Shown here piece by piece: positions 6,029-12,340 of a stretch of DNA of 12,340 nt (its first letter is position 1; each line of letters starts with the position of its first letter). The notes beneath the pieces were generated by a model. It saw nothing but the letters and a program-made list of their open reading frames with translations, had not been told where the DNA came from and did not search any database. The translations under genes and the position numbers were made by a program. The stretch comes from an uncultured Comamonadaceae bacterium (GTDB taxonomy: Bacteria; Pseudomonadota; Gammaproteobacteria; Burkholderiales; Burkholderiaceae), in NCBI GenBank assembly GCA_946482115.1, contig CAMLQP010000062.1, forward strand, positions 1 to 12,340, given 5' to 3'.

Positions 6029-6928
6029 CTAGCGCCCTGCCCTGACCACCAGCGCCACGCCAAAAGCCGTGAGCGCCGTTCCCAGCACCGTGGTCAGCGT
6101 GATGGGCTCGGCGAACAGCACCCAGGCGATGAGGGCCGTGGTGGGCGGCACCAGGTACAGCAGGCTGGTGACCGAGGTGGCCGCGCCGCGCTGGATCAGC
6201 AGGTACAGCAGCGAGCTGCCACCCAGCGTGAGGCCCAGCACCGACCAGGCCATGGCGCCGGTCAGTTCGGCGTTCCAGTGCATGCCCTCGGTCTCGAGCA
6301 GCGCAAACGGCAGCGTGACCGCCAGTGCCGCCACCAGCTGGGCCACGTTGGCAGTGCGCACGTCGCAAGGCGCCACGAAACGCTTCTGATAGAGCGTGCC
6401 GACGGTGATGGCGAGCAGTGCCACGACGGCAAACGACAGGTTGAGCCAGGTGGCCTGGTCGCCCGGGCCACCGGCGCCGAACTTGCGCGAGACCACCAGC
6501 ACCAGCCCCGCGAAGCCCAGCAGCAGGCCCACCCACTGGCGGCGGCTGACCTGCCCGCCCGTGCCCGAAAGCCACACCGCCGTCAGCACCGGCTGCAGGC
6601 CCACGATCAGCGCGGTGAGCCCCGAGCCCATGCCGGCCTTGACCGCCGCCCAGACGCCGCCCAGGTAGATGCCGTGCATCAGGATGCCGGTGATGCCGAG
6701 GTGCAGCCACTGCGTGCGCCCCTGTGGCCAGGCCACCCGGGCCAGCCAGATCCAGGGCAGGAAGCAGGCGATGGACAGCGCGTAGCGCACCGCCAGAAAC
6801 TTGAATGGCGGCGCGTGAGGCATGCCGTAGCGCGCAACGATGAACCCCGTGCTCCAGATCAGCACGAACACCCAGGGCATGGCCCGCACCCAGGCATTGC
6901 CGCCGTCGGCGCCGCTGCCGTGGTTCAT
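6029..6928 (-). CDS. EamA/DMT-superfamily inner-membrane transporter
   Basis: The 299-residue protein is hydrophobic throughout, with about ten membrane segments arranged as two EamA repeats. The first holds WVFVLIWSTGFIVARYG (19-35) and GLTALIVGLQPVLTAVWL; the second runs from about 150 and holds SLLYLVPPTTALIAWVLFAEP and LGTALTAFGVALVV. The first helix with W-S-T-GF and the proline-containing helix near the end of each repeat are typical of this drug/metabolite exporter family. The substrate cannot be told. Its ATG overlaps the pgsA stop codon in an ATGA (6925-6928), so translation is probably coupled to pgsA, and it is the last gene of uvrC-pgsA-exporter. A functional link to phospholipid synthesis is not implied by the family. 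Confidence 0.9.
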   Translation of the reverse strand: MNHGSGADGGNAWVRAMPWVFVLIWSTGFIVARYGMPHAPPFKFLAVRYALSIACFLPWIWLARVAWPQGRTQWLHLGITGILMHGIYLGGVWAAVKAGMGSGLTALIVGLQPVLTAVWLSGTGGQVSRRQWVGLLLGFAGLVLVVSRKFGAGGPGDQATWLNLSFAVVALLAITVGTLYQKRFVAPCDVRTANVAQLVAALAVTLPFALLETEGMHWNAELTGAMAWSVLGLTLGGSSLLYLLIQRGAATSVTSLLYLVPPTTALIAWVLFAEPITLTTVLGTALTAFGVALVVRAGR

Positions 6929-7494
6929 CGGGCACGCGCCCGGATTTCAGGAATCGCCTTGCGCAGGTAATAGATCATGGACCAGACCGTGAGCACGGCG
7001 GCGATCCAGATCAGCCAGGTGCCCCACAGCCGGGTGTCGATCACGCCGAACAGCCGCCCGTCGTAGAGCAGGAAGGGAATGGCGATCATCTGCACCATGG
7101 TCTTGAGCTTGCCGACCATGTGCACCGCCACGCTCTTGGTGGCGCCGATGATGGCCATCCACTCGCGCAGCGACGAGATCGCGATCTCGCGGCCGATGAT
7201 GATGAGCGCGACGAACACGTCGGCACGCCCCATGTGCACCAGCGCCAGCACGCAGGCGCAGACCAGGAACTTGTCGGCCACCGGATCGAGGAAGGCGCCG
7301 AAGGCCGAGGTCTGGTTGAGCTTGCGCGCCAGGTAACCATCGGCCCAGTCGGTCAGCGCGAACACCACGAACATCACGGTGGCGATCAGGTTGGCGCGCT
7401 GCGGCGAGAGGCCGTCCAGGTAGAACACCCCGACGATCAGCGGGATGGCGACGATGCGTGCCCAGGTCAGCAGGGTCGGAAGATTGAAGAACAT
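6925..7494 (-). CDS. pgsA: CDP-diacylglycerol-glycerol-3-phosphate 3-phosphatidyltransferase (phosphatidylglycerophosphate synthase)
   Basis: This 189-residue integral membrane enzyme joins CDP-diacylglycerol and glycerol-3-phosphate to phosphatidylglycerophosphate, the committed step to phosphatidylglycerol and cardiolipin. The CDP-alcohol phosphotransferase motif is complete: Asp49-x2-Asp52-Gly53-x2-Ala56-Arg57-x8-Gly66-x3-Asp70-x3-Asp74. The N-terminus (FFNLPTLLTWARIVAIPLIV) matches the family start NxPNxLTxxRI. Several hydrophobic segments surround the motif. The length is usual for PgsA (about 180-190). The start codon is 12 bp behind uvrC and its stop overlaps the exporter start, so it is in the middle of an operon. 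The uvrC-pgsA pairing is also found in E. coli, which supports the call. The ribosome site before the ATG is not clear. Confidence 0.96.
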   Translation of the reverse strand: MFFNLPTLLTWARIVAIPLIVGVFYLDGLSPQRANLIATVMFVVFALTDWADGYLARKLNQTSAFGAFLDPVADKFLVCACVLALVHMGRADVFVALIIIGREIAISSLREWMAIIGATKSVAVHMVGKLKTMVQMIAIPFLLYDGRLFGVIDTRLWGTWLIWIAAVLTVWSMIYYLRKAIPEIRARAR

Positions 7495-7506
7495 GGCCAG
7501 TGATTA

Positions 7507-9429
7507 TCAGCGCAAGGCGCGGTAAATGCTTTCGGCCAGTTCGCGCGAGATGCCTTCCACCGTGGTCATGTCCTCCACGCTGGCGGCCGCTACACCCCTC
7601 ACGCCGCCAAACCGCTGGATCAGCCGTGCGCGCTTCTTGGGCCCCACGCCCGGGATGTCCTCCAGCTGGCTGCCACCCGTGCGCACCTTGGCGCGCTGGG
7701 CGCGCATGCCGGTGATGGCGAAGCGGTGGGCCTCGTCGCGGATCTGTGCCACCAGCATCAGCGCGGCCGAGTCCTTGCCCAGGTAGACCTTCTCGCGCCC
7801 ATCGGCGAACACCAGCTCCTCCAGGCCCACCTTGCGGCCCTCGCCTTTTTCCACGCCCACCAGCAGGCCCAGGTCCAGGCCCAGCTGTTCGAACACCTCG
7901 CGCGAGGCGCTGATCTGCCCCTTGCCGCCGTCGACCAGCACCAGGTCGGGCAGGCGCTGGCCGGCCACGTTCACCGCCGACGCGCTGCCGGCCTCGCGCA
8001 CCGCCTCGGCCAGCTTGCCGTAGCGGCGTGTGAGCACCTGGCGCATGGCGGCGTAGTCGTCGCCGGGCGTGATGCCGTCGATGTTGAAACGCCGGTACTG
8101 GCTGCCCTGCATCTTGTGGGCCTCGAACACCACGCACGACGCCTGGGTCGATTCGCCGGCGGTGTGCGAGATGTCGAAACACTCGATGCGCAGCGTGTCC
8201 AGGGTCTCGGTCTCCAGGCCCAGCGCGTCGGCCAGCGCGCGGGTGCGCGCCTGCTGCGAGCCCTCCTCGGCCAGCAGCCGCGCGAGCTGCAGGCCGGCAT
8301 TGGTCTGCGCCATCTCCAGCCACACGCGACGCTGCTCGCGCGGCTGGTGCACGGTGTGCAGCTTCACGCCGGTCTGCTCCGAGAGCGCCTCCACCAGCCC
8401 GGCGCGCACGGCGTGGCTCAGCACCAGCGTGGGCGGCGGCGCGCTGTCGATGTAGTGCTGGGCGATGAAGGCCTCCAGCACCTGCTGCTCCACGGGCAGC
8501 GCCTCGCCCTCCACCGCAGACAGCGCGTCGGCATCGTCCACGTGGGCCGGGAAATAGGCCCGGTCGCCCAGGTGGCGGCCGCCGCGCACCATGGCGAGGT
8601 TCACGCAGGCCTTGCCGCCCTGCACCTTCACCGCCAGGATGTCCACGTCCATGTCGCTGCCGGTCTCCATGGCCTGCTGGTGCAGCACCTTGGACAGCGC
8701 CGTCACCTGGTTGCGGATCTCGGCCGCCTGCTCGAACTCCAGCGCATCGGCGTGTTTCATCATGCGCGCCTGGAGCTCGTCCAGCAGGGTCTGCGTCTCG
8801 CCGCTGAGGAAATCACCCGCGTGGCGCACGTCCTCGGCGTATTGCTCGCGCGAGATGTGCTCCACACACGGCCCCGAGCAGCGCTTGATCTGGAACAGCA
8901 GGCAGGGCCGGGTGCGGTTCCTGAACACCGTGTCTTCGCAGGTGCGCAGGCGGAACACCTTCTGCAGCAGCTGGATGGACTCCTTGACCGCCCAGGCGCT
9001 GGGGTACGGCCCGAAATACTGGTGCCGCTTGTCCACCGAGCCCCGGTAGTAGCTCATGCGCGGGTATTCGCCTTTGCTCAGCCGCAGGTAGGGGTAGCTC
9101 TTGTCGTCGCGGAACAGGATGTTGAAGCGCGGGTTCTGCGTCTTGATCAGGTTGTTTTCCAGCAGCAGCGCTTCGGCCTCGGAGCGCACCACCGTGGTCT
9201 CCAGCCGCACGATCTTGCTGACCATGTGGCCGATGCGCGTGCCGTCGTGGTTCTTCTGGAAATAGCTGCTGACCCGTTTTTTCAGGTTGCGTGCCTTGCC
9301 CACGTAGAGCAGCGCGCCGGCGGCGTCGAAATAGCGGTAGACGCCGGGCAGCGCGGGCAGCGCGGCCACCTGCGCCAGCAGTTCGCTGCTGTGCGTGGGT
9401 TTTTCGGCGTCGGGCGTGGCGTCTGTCAT
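7507..9429 (-). CDS. uvrC: Excinuclease ABC subunit C
   Basis: The 640-residue protein makes both incisions around a lesion in UvrABC nucleotide excision repair. The N-terminal GIY-YIG nuclease domain has LPGVY (27-31) and [11 protein letters not shown] (42-52), with Glu91 in the LLLENNLI block as metal ligand. A cysteine cluster ([25 protein letters not shown] in pieces) and a UVR motif ([13 protein letters not shown]) for UvrB contact follow. The RNase H-like domain holds ECFDISHT and [10 protein letters not shown], and tandem helix-hairpin-helix motifs ([16 protein letters not shown]) close the protein. Length is close to the family norm of 600-650. I chose the ATG at 9427-9429, beginning [10 protein letters not shown]; the frame stays open to 9750, but that extension is Arg/Pro-rich low-complexity sequence lying over the earP gene. 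pgsA follows by 12 bp. Confidence 0.96.
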   Translation of the reverse strand: MTDATPDAEKPTHSSELLAQVAALPALPGVYRYFDAAGALLYVGKARNLKKRVSSYFQKNHDGTRIGHMVSKIVRLETTVVRSEAEALLLENNLIKTQNPRFNILFRDDKSYPYLRLSKGEYPRMSYYRGSVDKRHQYFGPYPSAWAVKESIQLLQKVFRLRTCEDTVFRNRTRPCLLFQIKRCSGPCVEHISREQYAEDVRHAGDFLSGETQTLLDELQARMMKHADALEFEQAAEIRNQVTALSKVLHQQAMETGSDMDVDILAVKVQGGKACVNLAMVRGGRHLGDRAYFPAHVDDADALSAVEGEALPVEQQVLEAFIAQHYIDSAPPPTLVLSHAVRAGLVEALSEQTGVKLHTVHQPREQRRVWLEMAQTNAGLQLARLLAEEGSQQARTRALADALGLETETLDTLRIECFDISHTAGESTQASCVVFEAHKMQGSQYRRFNIDGITPGDDYAAMRQVLTRRYGKLAEAVREAGSASAVNVAGQRLPDLVLVDGGKGQISASREVFEQLGLDLGLLVGVEKGEGRKVGLEELVFADGREKVYLGKDSAALMLVAQIRDEAHRFAITGMRAQRAKVRTGGSQLEDIPGVGPKKRARLIQRFGGVRGVAAASVEDMTTVEGISRELAESIYRALR

Positions 9430-9455
9430 GGGCGCTATTGTGGACAATGCGCGCC

Positions 9456-10502
9456 ATGCCTTCGCCGCTCTGGGACATCTTTTGCACCGTGGTCGACAAC
9501 CACGGCGACATCGGCGTGTGCTGGCGGCTCTCGCGCGGGCTCGCGGCGCGCGGCCATCGGGTGCGGCTGTGGGTGGATGACGCCTCGGCGCTGGACTGGA
9601 TGGCGCCTGGTGGCGCGCCCGGCGTGGAGGTGCGGCCCTGGCGCGACGAGCCGCCCGCCAGCCTGCCCCCGGGCGACGTGCTGGTGGAGGCCTTCGGCTG
9701 CGACATCCCGCCGGCCTGGGTGCTGGCCGTCGCGCCCCGCCCCGGCCCATGGATCAACCTGGAATACCTGAGCGCCGAAGGCTATGTGGAACGCATGCAC
9801 CGCCTGCCCTCGCCCGTGCTCAGCGGGCCGCTGGCGGGGCGCACCAAGCGCTTCTTCTACCCCGGCTTCACGCCGGCCACCGGCGGCCTGCTGCGCGAGG
9901 ACGACCTCGCCACGCGGCAGCGTGCCTTTGACCGCCAGGCCTGGCTGGGCACGCAGGCACCCGGCTGGCAAGGGGAGCGGGTCTACAGCCTGTTCTGCTA
10001 TGAGCCCGCCGGCCTGCCCGCCTGGCTGGACCAGCTGCGCCAGCCCGGCCAGCCGCCGACCCGGCTGCTGGTGGCTCCGGGCCGGCCGGCCGCCGAGGTG
10101 CGCCGGCACCTGGGTGATGCGGACCGCCACGGCCCGCTGCAGATCACCTGGCGGCCCCTGTGTGATCAGGAGGCGTTCGACGAGGTGCTGTGGGCCAGCG
10201 ACGCCAACTGGGTGCGCGGCGAGGACTCGCTGGTGCGGGCCCTGTGGGCCGGCAAGCCGCTGGTCTGGCACATCTACCCGCAGCACGACGGCGCCCACCA
10301 TGCCAAGCTGGAAGCCTTCCTGGACTGGCTGAACGCCCCGCCCGGCATGCGCGCGGCCCATCGCAGCTGGAACGCGGACCGCCCGCAAGGCATGCCCGCG
10401 CACGACCCGCTGGACTGGGGACCGGCCGTGGCCGCGGCCCGTGAAAGGCTGCTGGCCCAGCCCGACCTGGTCACGCAGCTGCTCGGCCTCCTCGCGGCCT
10501 GA
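9456..10502 (+). CDS. earP: EF-P arginine rhamnosyltransferase EarP
   Basis: The 348-residue protein transfers rhamnose from dTDP-rhamnose to the loop arginine (Arg32) of elongation factor P, enabling relief of ribosome stalling at polyproline. The N-terminal motif [19 protein letters not shown] (7-25) contains the catalytic aspartates, here Asp14 and Asp18 (Asp13 and Asp17 in Pseudomonas). Further family blocks are VEAFGCDIP (77-85), FFYPGFTP (133-140) and the sugar-nucleotide site [23 protein letters not shown] (254-276, given as one block of RGEDSLVRA and [11 protein letters not shown]). Two in-frame ATGs are possible, 9447 and 9456; I prefer 9456 as it gives the usual short lead before DIFC, but neither has a good Shine-Dalgarno sequence. 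The gene is divergent from uvrC with fewer than 30 bp between start codons. efp, the usual neighbour, does not follow. Confidence 0.93.
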   Translation: MPSPLWDIFCTVVDNHGDIGVCWRLSRGLAARGHRVRLWVDDASALDWMAPGGAPGVEVRPWRDEPPASLPPGDVLVEAFGCDIPPAWVLAVAPRPGPWINLEYLSAEGYVERMHRLPSPVLSGPLAGRTKRFFYPGFTPATGGLLREDDLATRQRAFDRQAWLGTQAPGWQGERVYSLFCYEPAGLPAWLDQLRQPGQPPTRLLVAPGRPAAEVRRHLGDADRHGPLQITWRPLCDQEAFDEVLWASDANWVRGEDSLVRALWAGKPLVWHIYPQHDGAHHAKLEAFLDWLNAPPGMRAAHRSWNADRPQGMPAHDPLDWGPAVAAARERLLAQPDLVTQLLGLLAA

Positions 10503-10518
10503 CGGGCCCCGGACCGCC

Positions 10519-11493
10519 CTACATCGCGGGCGCCACCCGCAGGAACGCCTCCCGTACCTGGCCCACCGCCGGCATTTCCGGGGCGATGCCCCGGTGCGTG
10601 AGCATCACCACCGTGCTGGGCGGGAACGCCGGCGCGATGCGGATCTGGCTCAGGACCGCCGCCTGCTGGCGGTAAGCGCCTATGGGCACCACCGCGAGCA
10701 TCCGCGTGTGCGCCACCAGGCCCATGGCGATGTGGAACGACTCGGTCTCGATGCGCGCGGACGGCGGCACCCGCCCGGCGGCCAGGAAAGCCCGGTCGAA
10801 AGCCTTGCGGCTGGCGCTCTCGCGGGGCATCAGCACCCAGTCGTGGCCCTGCAGCTCGTCCAGCGGCACCTGGCGGCGGCCGGCCAGCACATGCCCGCTG
10901 GCCGCCACCACCACGGTGGACTGGTTCCACAGCGGCGTGATGGCAAAAGGCTCCAGCACCCGCGGGGTGACGTCGCCGCCCAGCACGCCCACCACGCAAT
11001 CCACCTCGCCCTCGCGCAGCAGCCGTATCAGGTGTTCCACCGTGCCCAGCTGCAGCGCCAGCCGGGGCAGCTGCCCAGCGTCCGAAAGATCCGCCACCAC
11101 GCAGCACAGGGCATCCAGCCCCACCAGCGGCAGCAGCCCCATGCGCACCAGCGGCAGGTCGGGGCCGGCCTCCAGCGCGGTCGCGGTGGCGTCCACCGCG
11201 CCCAGGGCCACGCGCAGGCGGTCCAGCACGTGCTGGCCTTGTGTGTTCAGTTGCCCGCCCCGGGCGTTGCGTTCGACCAGCGACAGGCCCAGCGCTGCCT
11301 CCAGCTCGTGCAGCAGCTTGGTGGCGCCAGGCTGGCTGATGCGCAGGCCCTCGGCCGCCGCGCTGAGCGAGCCTCGGCGGGCGATCATGTCCAGCAGACG
11401 GAAATGGCGGACCTTGAGCCGCTCGATGCGCTGGGCCAGCCCCGGCGGCGCCCTGTCACCCAACAGGATCATTTCATTTCGTGATGTCTCCAT
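10519..11493 (-). CDS. LysR-family transcriptional regulator, divergent from a Bug-type binding protein
   Basis: With the ATG at 11491-11493 the product has 324 residues. After a short lead (METSRNEMILLGDRAP) comes the winged helix-turn-helix (about 25-85): LKVRHFRLLDMIARRGSLSA, then SQPGATKLLHELEAALGLSLVER. The effector-binding domain (about 110-315) includes VRMGLLPLV, DCVVGVLGG and a conserved-looking VVVAASGHVLAG strand. The frame remains open upstream to 12222, but that part is low-complexity sequence antisense to the binding-protein gene, so the METSRN start is chosen; an internal ATG eight codons in is possible. It probably controls the adjacent solute-binding gene, as is common for LysR/Bug pairs in Burkholderiales. 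It ends 16 bp from the convergent earP stop. Confidence 0.9.
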   Translation of the reverse strand: METSRNEMILLGDRAPPGLAQRIERLKVRHFRLLDMIARRGSLSAAAEGLRISQPGATKLLHELEAALGLSLVERNARGGQLNTQGQHVLDRLRVALGAVDATATALEAGPDLPLVRMGLLPLVGLDALCCVVADLSDAGQLPRLALQLGTVEHLIRLLREGEVDCVVGVLGGDVTPRVLEPFAITPLWNQSTVVVAASGHVLAGRRQVPLDELQGHDWVLMPRESASRKAFDRAFLAAGRVPPSARIETESFHIAMGLVAHTRMLAVVPIGAYRQQAAVLSQIRIAPAFPPSTVVMLTHRGIAPEMPAVGQVREAFLRVAPAM

Positions 11494-11583
11494 AGCATCT
11501 CTGTATTTGTTTTTGATGGGTACGGAGTTTAGATTCCCAGGCACCGCATCGGCGGAAACCCACAACCACACAGGAGACAATCC
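11494..11583. promoter_or_regulatory. Divergent promoter region between LysR and Bug genes
   Basis: This 90-bp region is AT-richer near the LysR end. For the binding-protein gene, TTGTTT, a 17-base spacer and TAGATT (about 11506-11535) form a moderate sigma70-like match, and AGGAGA eight or so bases before the ATG at 11584 is a good ribosome site. I could not identify a convincing LysR dyad or a clear promoter for the LysR gene. Confidence 0.4.
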
Positions 11584-12340
11584 ATGCGCTCGTTCAAGCA
11601 ACTGGCCTGCGCCGGCATCTGCCTGCTGGGCGCCGTGCTGGCCCAGCCAGCCGCCGCACAGCCCTACCCGAACCGCCCGGTGAAGATCATCGTCCCCTTC
11701 GCGGCGGGCGGCGGCCCCGACATCGAGACCCGGCGCCTGGCCACCAAGCTGGCGGCCCCGCTGGGCAACGCCGTGGTGGTGGAGAACCGCGTCGGGGCGG
11801 CGGGCGTGCTGGCGGCCGAGGTCGCCACGCAGGCCGCGCCCGACGGCTACACCGTGCTCGCCGGCTCGGTATCCCAGGTGGTGCAGAAGGTGCTGCGCCC
11901 CGAGGCCCGTTTCGACCCGCTGAGCACCTTCATCCCGGTGACCCAGATCAGCAGCTCGCCGACCGTGCTGCTGGTGACGGCGGACTCGCCCATCCAGTCG
12001 GCCAGGGAGCTGGAGGCGCTGATCAGGAGCCAGCCCGGGCAGCTCAACTACGGCTCCGGCGGCATAGGCACCGCCGCCCACCTGGCGGGCGCGACCTTCG
12101 CCAGCCAGCTCAAGCTCAACGCCATCCACGTGCCCTACCGGGGCTCGGTGGAGCTGATGCCGGCGCTGCTGGGCAAGCAGATCCAGTTCGCCTTCCCGAT
12201 CGCGGGAACCGCCGTGCCCCACGTCAAGTCGGGCAAGGCGCGCGCCCTGGCCGTGACCGGCGCCAGGCGCCTGCCTTCGCTGCCGGACGTGCCCACGCTG
12301 AAGGAAATCTACAACGACGACCTGATGGTCCAGGAAGCCT
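11584..12340 (+). CDS. Bug/TctC-family tripartite tricarboxylate transporter substrate-binding protein, cut by window end
   Basis: The frame from the ATG at 11584 is open to the window end: 252 codons of a family usually about 320-330 residues long. The start has a clear signal peptide (MRSFKQLACAGICLLGAVLA, then QPAAAQ), with cleavage likely after AAA near residue 25, placing the protein in the periplasm. The mature part begins with the Bug hallmark YPNRPVKIIVPFAAGGGPD, followed by VVVENRVGAAG, APDGYTVLAGS, the second ligand-loop region LNYGSGGIGTAAHLAG and HVPYRGSVELMPALLGKQIQF. Such proteins bind carboxylates or other small acids, usually for a TctAB permease; many in Burkholderiales are orphans whose permease is elsewhere. 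No tctA or tctB is visible before the window ends. A good AGGAGA ribosome site supports the start. The ligand cannot be told from sequence. Confidence 0.93.
   Translation, partial: MRSFKQLACAGICLLGAVLAQPAAAQPYPNRPVKIIVPFAAGGGPDIETRRLATKLAAPLGNAVVVENRVGAAGVLAAEVATQAAPDGYTVLAGSVSQVVQKVLRPEARFDPLSTFIPVTQISSSPTVLLVTADSPIQSARELEALIRSQPGQLNYGSGGIGTAAHLAGATFASQLKLNAIHVPYRGSVELMPALLGKQIQFAFPIAGTAVPHVKSGKARALAVTGARRLPSLPDVPTLKEIYNDDLMVQEA

Noticed and set aside
5823..6935. 370-codon minus-strand frame overlapping the DMT exporter
   Set aside because: Out-of-frame shadow of the exporter and the LysR gene; no hydrophobic pattern or domain.
6947..8323. 458-codon minus-strand frame overlapping pgsA and uvrC
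   Set aside because: Out of frame with both conserved genes and made of Arg/Gly/Ala/Pro-rich sequence.
9430..9750. N-terminal extension of uvrC
   Set aside because: Arg/Pro-rich sequence over earP; the conserved GIY-YIG domain begins normally from the 9429 start.
7726..9771. 681-codon plus-strand frame opposite uvrC
   Set aside because: Shadow of uvrC; no domain or start signal, and it runs into earP in a different frame.
11494..12222. N-terminal extension of the second LysR gene
   Set aside because: It is the antisense of the Bug-protein gene; the helix-turn-helix lies at the usual place only with the 11493 start.
1..12340. CRISPR array, IS element, toxin-antitoxin pair, riboswitch
   Set aside because: I found no regularly spaced repeats, transposase, paired small genes of that type or recognisable riboswitch fold on either strand.

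Overview
The window looks like chromosomal DNA of a GC-rich betaproteobacterium, most likely Burkholderiales and probably Comamonadaceae. This rests on hupB/tRNA-Val/ppiD order, a uvrC-pgsA pair beside earP (the EF-P arginine rhamnosyltransferase), and a Bug-type solute-binding protein next to a LysR gene. The genus is inference; no rRNA or species marker is present.

Layout from left to right. Positions 1-227 (minus) hold the first 75 codons of a tyrosine recombinase, in DNA visibly less GC-rich than the rest. It lies just beyond the 3' end of tRNA-His (343-419, minus), the classical arrangement for the edge of an integrated island or prophage, most of which would lie left of the window. A cluster of repeated sites lies just upstream of the integrase start, and a Rho-independent terminator separates it from the tRNA. 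Next comes a housekeeping block on the minus strand: hupB (HU), tRNA-Val(TAC) with terminator, ppiD (periplasmic folding factor), then tRNA-His with its own promoter over the ppiD stop codon.

Positions 3029-6019 form a catabolic module: a tartrate/D-malate dehydrogenase (dmlA/ttuC family) and, just upstream in the same operon, a protein with every catalytic and halide-pocket residue of fluoroacetate/haloacetate dehalogenases. A LysR regulator is transcribed divergently, with a 25-bp palindrome in the short shared intergenic region. Positions 6029-9429 (minus) are uvrC-pgsA-DMT exporter, tightly packed with a 12-bp gap and an ATGA overlap.

From 9456 on, earP runs divergently from uvrC with almost no intergenic space. 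Its usual partner efp is not downstream; instead a convergent LysR gene (10519-11493) is divergently paired with a Bug/TctC-like binding protein cut by the window end. The general picture is conserved core blocks (nucleoid, envelope folding, nucleotide excision repair, phospholipid synthesis, EF-P modification) interleaved with accessory LysR-controlled carboxylate modules, with a mobile-element edge at the left. I see no CRISPR array, toxin-antitoxin pair, IS element, riboswitch or clear novel defence system. The best leads are the island edge at tRNA-His and the dehalogenase-hydroxyacid dehydrogenase operon.
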